NCBI GenBank assembly: GCA_029558435.1
Contig: JAKQEZ010000162.1
Location: 1-16,057, forward strand
Source: Bacteroidota bacterium
GTDB taxonomy: Bacteria > Bacteroidota > Bacteroidia > Flavobacteriales > Crocinitomicaceae
Direction: 5' to 3'
DNA: 16,057 bases
Made by a program: the position numbers and the translations under genes. The notes under the pieces were generated by a model. The model was not told the DNA's origin and did no database searches. It saw nothing but the letters and a program-made list of their open reading frames with translations. Positions 13,775 through 16,057 of this stretch are shown here, in pieces; the first letter of the stretch is position 1; each line of letters opens with the position of its first letter.

Positions 13775-15274
13775 CTAACTGCGTGGTTTTACCCAACTTT
13801 CAAAAATTTCTTTAATACGTTTATCGCTATCCATTAACTCAATTAAGTAACGAATAATTTCCATATTCTTATGACAAAAGCTGCTAGTAGGGCGGTAGCC
13901 CAACATATCACCTTGTGTTGCGTGATTGTGTATCGGGTCTGCACCGCAATACGTTTGAAATGCACAATCTGAACAACCAACTAAACTTTCATTGATACCG
14001 CTTTCAACTATTTGTTGTGCTTTCTCACCGTAAAAAATTTCTTCGTATGAGTTTTCGTCAAGGTGTCCAAGTTTGAAAGTATAATCTTTCATCTCTGCCA
14101 ACATTCGGCTTTCATCACTTGCGTAAACAACACCGTCATAGTTGAAAACTATGGCATTTGTGATTGAGCCTGTTGGCGAACTCAAATCAACATAACCGAC
14201 AGGAAACGGTGTCAAAATTTTTTTCAAAATGATTGTTGCATAATCTTCAGAAAAATACTCACCATTGAAATTGTATTCCAAAATTCGGTCTAACGCCTTT
14301 TTATAGAAAGTGAGGAACTTGTCAGTTTCGTATTTGTTTTTGCGTTCATTTCTTACTGCAAAGCCATAAGGCGAAATTGGTCGCAAAAAAATGTTTCTAA
14401 AACCTTGTTTATAGTATTCTTCAACAATTTCAACAGGGTGTTCAAGTGAAAGTGTTGTTGTTGTCATTAAAGCTGAAACTCTATCTCTGCCTACAATTTG
14501 GCGTGAAAGTTCAAGTCCTTGAATAGTTAATTCGTAACTATTTTTGCCCGGTCGCCTGCGATTTTCGTTGTGAATGTAATTCGGTCCGTCTAAAGAAGTT
14601 GAAATTAAAATGTCATTTGCTTTGCAATACTCCAAAATTTCTTCTGTTACAACCGCAAGGTTGGTGCAAATTACATAAGTAACCGTTTTATTGTGAAGCA
14701 GTGCAAGTTCTTTTGTTCGTTCAACTGCATAAACAATATTTTCAAAAGCTAACAAGGCTTCACCGCCTTGAAATTCCATTGTTACGTGTGGATTTGGCGA
14801 TTTGAGCATAAAATCTATGCCTTTGTTGATATGTTCTCTTGACATATCAAACTTTCCTTTGTCGGTTGTAACCCTTGAAACTTGGCAATAATGGCAAGTA
14901 TGTTCACACCTTAACGAAACAACGAAAAGATGCAAAGCTGTAAATCCTTCAAGAAAAGATTTTTTAGTTCTGTAACGTGTTGCAAAAACGTCAATGAGTG
15001 GTGGAATAACTTCTTCCGAAATGAAAAAATTTGCAATTAAATCACCGTAAATGTCAGGATTATTTTCTTTGGAAAGCGTTTTAGTAACAATGGCGTGAGT
15101 AGTGCCGTCAGGCACTACCAAATGGTCGCCAACTTCATTTACTAAAACTTCTTTTTGATTATTTAACCGATGAAACCGAAACGGCAACAGAAAATACTGA
15201 TTGGTTTCTTGCTTGTCGTAGAAATCAATCTCTTTGAATTTTCTTGTTGTTCTGTCTGGTCGTGTTTCAATCAT
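13775..15274 (-). CDS. hxsB: His-Xaa-Ser system radical SAM maturase HxsB
   Basis: The 499 residues hold a radical SAM core with CEHTCHYC (Cys123, Cys127, Cys130) and the GGEA motif (170-173). A C-terminal SPASM-like cysteine region follows (GCSDC, TYCGAD and a later FCHKN), which usually binds two extra iron-sulfur clusters in peptide-modifying enzymes. An N-terminal part (PFRFHRLNN..., residues 31-39) matches HxsB proteins. It is expected to act with HxsC on HxsA in the cytoplasm. The ATG directly follows the hxsD stop (TAG-ATG) with no gap, so translation is coupled. All cluster-binding cysteines expected for the family appear present. Confidence 0.95.
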   Translation of the reverse strand: MIETRPDRTTRKFKEIDFYDKQETNQYFLLPFRFHRLNNQKEVLVNEVGDHLVVPDGTTHAIVTKTLSKENNPDIYGDLIANFFISEEVIPPLIDVFATRYRTKKSFLEGFTALHLFVVSLRCEHTCHYCQVSRVTTDKGKFDMSREHINKGIDFMLKSPNPHVTMEFQGGEALLAFENIVYAVERTKELALLHNKTVTYVICTNLAVVTEEILEYCKANDILISTSLDGPNYIHNENRRRPGKNSYELTIQGLELSRQIVGRDRVSALMTTTTLSLEHPVEIVEEYYKQGFRNIFLRPISPYGFAVRNERKNKYETDKFLTFYKKALDRILEYNFNGEYFSEDYATIILKKILTPFPVGYVDLSSPTGSITNAIVFNYDGVVYASDESRMLAEMKDYTFKLGHLDENSYEEIFYGEKAQQIVESGINESLVGCSDCAFQTYCGADPIHNHATQGDMLGYRPTSSFCHKNMEIIRYLIELMDSDKRIKEIFESWVKPRS

Positions 15275-15655
15275 CTATGCGTTTAAGTTTGGATTAAACC
15301 CGACAGGGTCGGAAATATTGCCTTGTGGTTCTTCGTCAAACTCACCGTTAGAAAATGCTTTGGCAACTAAAAGGTCTCTTACGTTTTGGGTTTCTTTTGC
15401 AATCGTGTCCCGAAGTTGAAAATCAATTAAGTCCCGTTCTAATTTTTGAAGATACAAGTCCAATTCGTCTTCCTTAACATTGGCGTTAGCCAATGGTTTT
15501 AATGTGATTTGGAAAAAGTTGTCAGCCAAAGAAACGTTGGTGTGAAACTTGTCGCCAAACCAATAAAGACATTTCAGAATTGCGTCTTTTGAGAACAAAG
15601 AAGTATCCGCAAAGGCAGTTACTTCACCGTCTTTGACAAAGTTGCTATGCTTCAT
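15275..15655 (-). CDS. hxsD: His-Xaa-Ser system protein HxsD
   Basis: This 126-residue protein has no cofactor motif. It begins with a segment reading FSKDAILKCLYWFGDKF (residues 21-37) and ends its conserved part with DFQLRDTIAKETQNVRDLLV (98-117); both match the HxsD pattern as I know it. HxsD is a small partner of the two maturases, possibly helping substrate recognition. The gene follows hxsA after 10 bp and abuts hxsB. The tail from about residue 121 (SNGEFDEEPQGN...) looks unstructured. The assignment rests on both pattern and position. Confidence 0.92.
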   Translation of the reverse strand: MKHSNFVKDGEVTAFADTSLFSKDAILKCLYWFGDKFHTNVSLADNFFQITLKPLANANVKEDELDLYLQKLERDLIDFQLRDTIAKETQNVRDLLVAKAFSNGEFDEEPQGNISDPVGFNPNLNA

Positions 15656-15665
15656 AAGCCGTTAT

Positions 15666-15980
15666 TTATGCAAATGATGAACTTGAATAATGGCTTCTAT
15701 GAGAGCTGTGCGAACTATGACTGCTGTGTGAACTATGCGAACTGTGAGAACGGTGTTGAGCAATAAATTTGCTGTCGTCCAAATTGTTTGGGTTGAGTTT
15801 CAAAATAGGCATAGGTTTTACTTTGTTCACCTGACTAACCTGAATGGTTTTGTCGCTTGTGTTGTCAAAAGTCGGTGGAACTGTCGCCACTGCTTTTGTG
15901 CCTGTCAATGCCGTCAAAGAAGCACTGATTACCATTGCTGTTCTTTTCGCAAGGTTTGAGAATTTGTTCTTTTTGTCCAT
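15666..15980 (-). CDS. hxsA: His-Xaa-Ser repeat precursor peptide HxsA
   Basis: The 104-residue protein is the probable substrate of the HXS enzymes. It has a basic start and a hydrophobic stretch (about residues 13-33) that could be a signal peptide or membrane anchor, then a linker with PMPILKLNPNNLDD (56-69). A run of eight His-x-Ser units (76-99: HRS, five HSS, HRS, HYS) leads to the end SSSFA. The His and Ser codons vary between units, so the repeat has been kept by selection rather than by recent slippage. It is the first gene of the block; its ATG lies 62 bp from the boundary box at 16043. I could not place a clear promoter in that space. Confidence 0.95.
   Translation of the reverse strand: MDKKNKFSNLAKRTAMVISASLTALTGTKAVATVPPTFDNTSDKTIQVSQVNKVKPMPILKLNPNNLDDSKFIAQHRSHSSHSSHSSHSSHSSHRSHYSSSSFA
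15684..15755 (-). repeat. His-Xaa-Ser repeat tract of hxsA
   Basis: Eight consecutive 9-bp units encode His-x-Ser. At the DNA level the copies differ at several third positions and use both Ser codon families (AGT/AGC and TCA/TCG/TCT). This is a coding repeat and not a CRISPR or a recent microsatellite expansion. Confidence 0.9.
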
Positions 15981-16042
15981 TTTTTTGTCTTTTTATATGT
16001 TAAACATTCCTGTCAAGTTTTCGGGTGCTAAGTTAATAGAAT

Positions 16043-16057
16043 TTCCGATAACGGTTT
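16043..16057. repeat. Start of attC-like boundary element 5, cut by the window end
   Basis: The box TTCCGATAAC (16043-16052) is followed by the spacer GGTTT, exactly as at the left edge of elements 1 and 2. The box is the perfect inverted complement of the right box of element 4 (12611-12620), so it closes the HXS block. The rest of the element lies outside the window. Confidence 0.7.

Noticed and set aside
15684..15755. Short tandem repeat that could be read as a CRISPR or microsatellite
   Set aside because: The period is 9 bp with no spacers, and it encodes the His-x-Ser tract of HxsA.
1..16057. tRNA or rRNA genes
   Set aside because: I found no cloverleaf-like segment or rRNA-like sequence by eye in the gaps between genes.

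Overview
The window looks like a low-GC member of the Bacteroidota. Shine-Dalgarno sequences are scarce, the one promoter I can place resembles the TAnnTTTG type of that phylum, and the proteins (short Crp/Fnr regulator, VanW protein, YkuD_2-type lipoprotein, GxxExxY protein) have a Bacteroidota flavour. The phylum is an inference; no rRNA or other marker is present. Every well-supported gene lies on the minus strand.

The most interesting feature is the way the genes are packaged. Four complete copies of a structured element (151-287, 1530-1666, 3150-3286, 12484-12620) and the start of a fifth (16043-16057) divide the window into cassette-like blocks. In each complete copy exactly 118 bp separate an AAC on the left from a GTT on the right. 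Long inverted arms sit inside, with a 5-nt spacer on one side and a 1-nt spacer on the other. The 9-10 bp at the two ends of each block are perfect inverted complements of each other and differ from block to block: GTTAGTGGC/GCCACTAAC, GTTATAAGCC/GGCTTATAAC, GTTGGGTGC/GCACCCAAC, GTTATCGGAA/TTCCGATAAC. This is the relationship that core and inverse-core sites have in integron gene cassettes, where both come from one attC site of a circular molecule. No integrase gene is visible, so the integron-like reading is an inference from sequence structure.

In the direction of the genes (right to left) the blocks are as follows. (1) About 12.6-16.05 kb: a complete His-Xaa-Ser (HXS) system, hxsA-hxsD-hxsB-hxsC, in which two radical SAM maturases and a partner protein are thought to modify a peptide ending in His-x-Ser repeats. 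(2) About 3.3-12.5 kb: a type I restriction-modification operon, made of a small Xre regulator with a direct-repeat operator, hsdR, a GxxExxY protein, hsdS, a DUF1016/YhcG nuclease, a PrrC-like ATPase with a candidate anticodon-nuclease triad, and hsdM. Most neighbours overlap by a few bases, so it is probably one transcript. (3) About 1.66-3.16 kb: a cell-envelope pair, an L,D-transpeptidase-like lipoprotein and a VanW protein whose normal start appears lost. (4) About 0.28-1.54 kb: a Crp/Fnr regulator and a peptide deformylase. The first 150 bp probably hold the start of another minus-strand gene that runs off the window.

Thus each block carries one self-contained function, packed tightly between elements; several first genes start only 7-62 bp from the boundary. 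A 9.3-kb block containing a whole restriction operon would be very large for an integron cassette.
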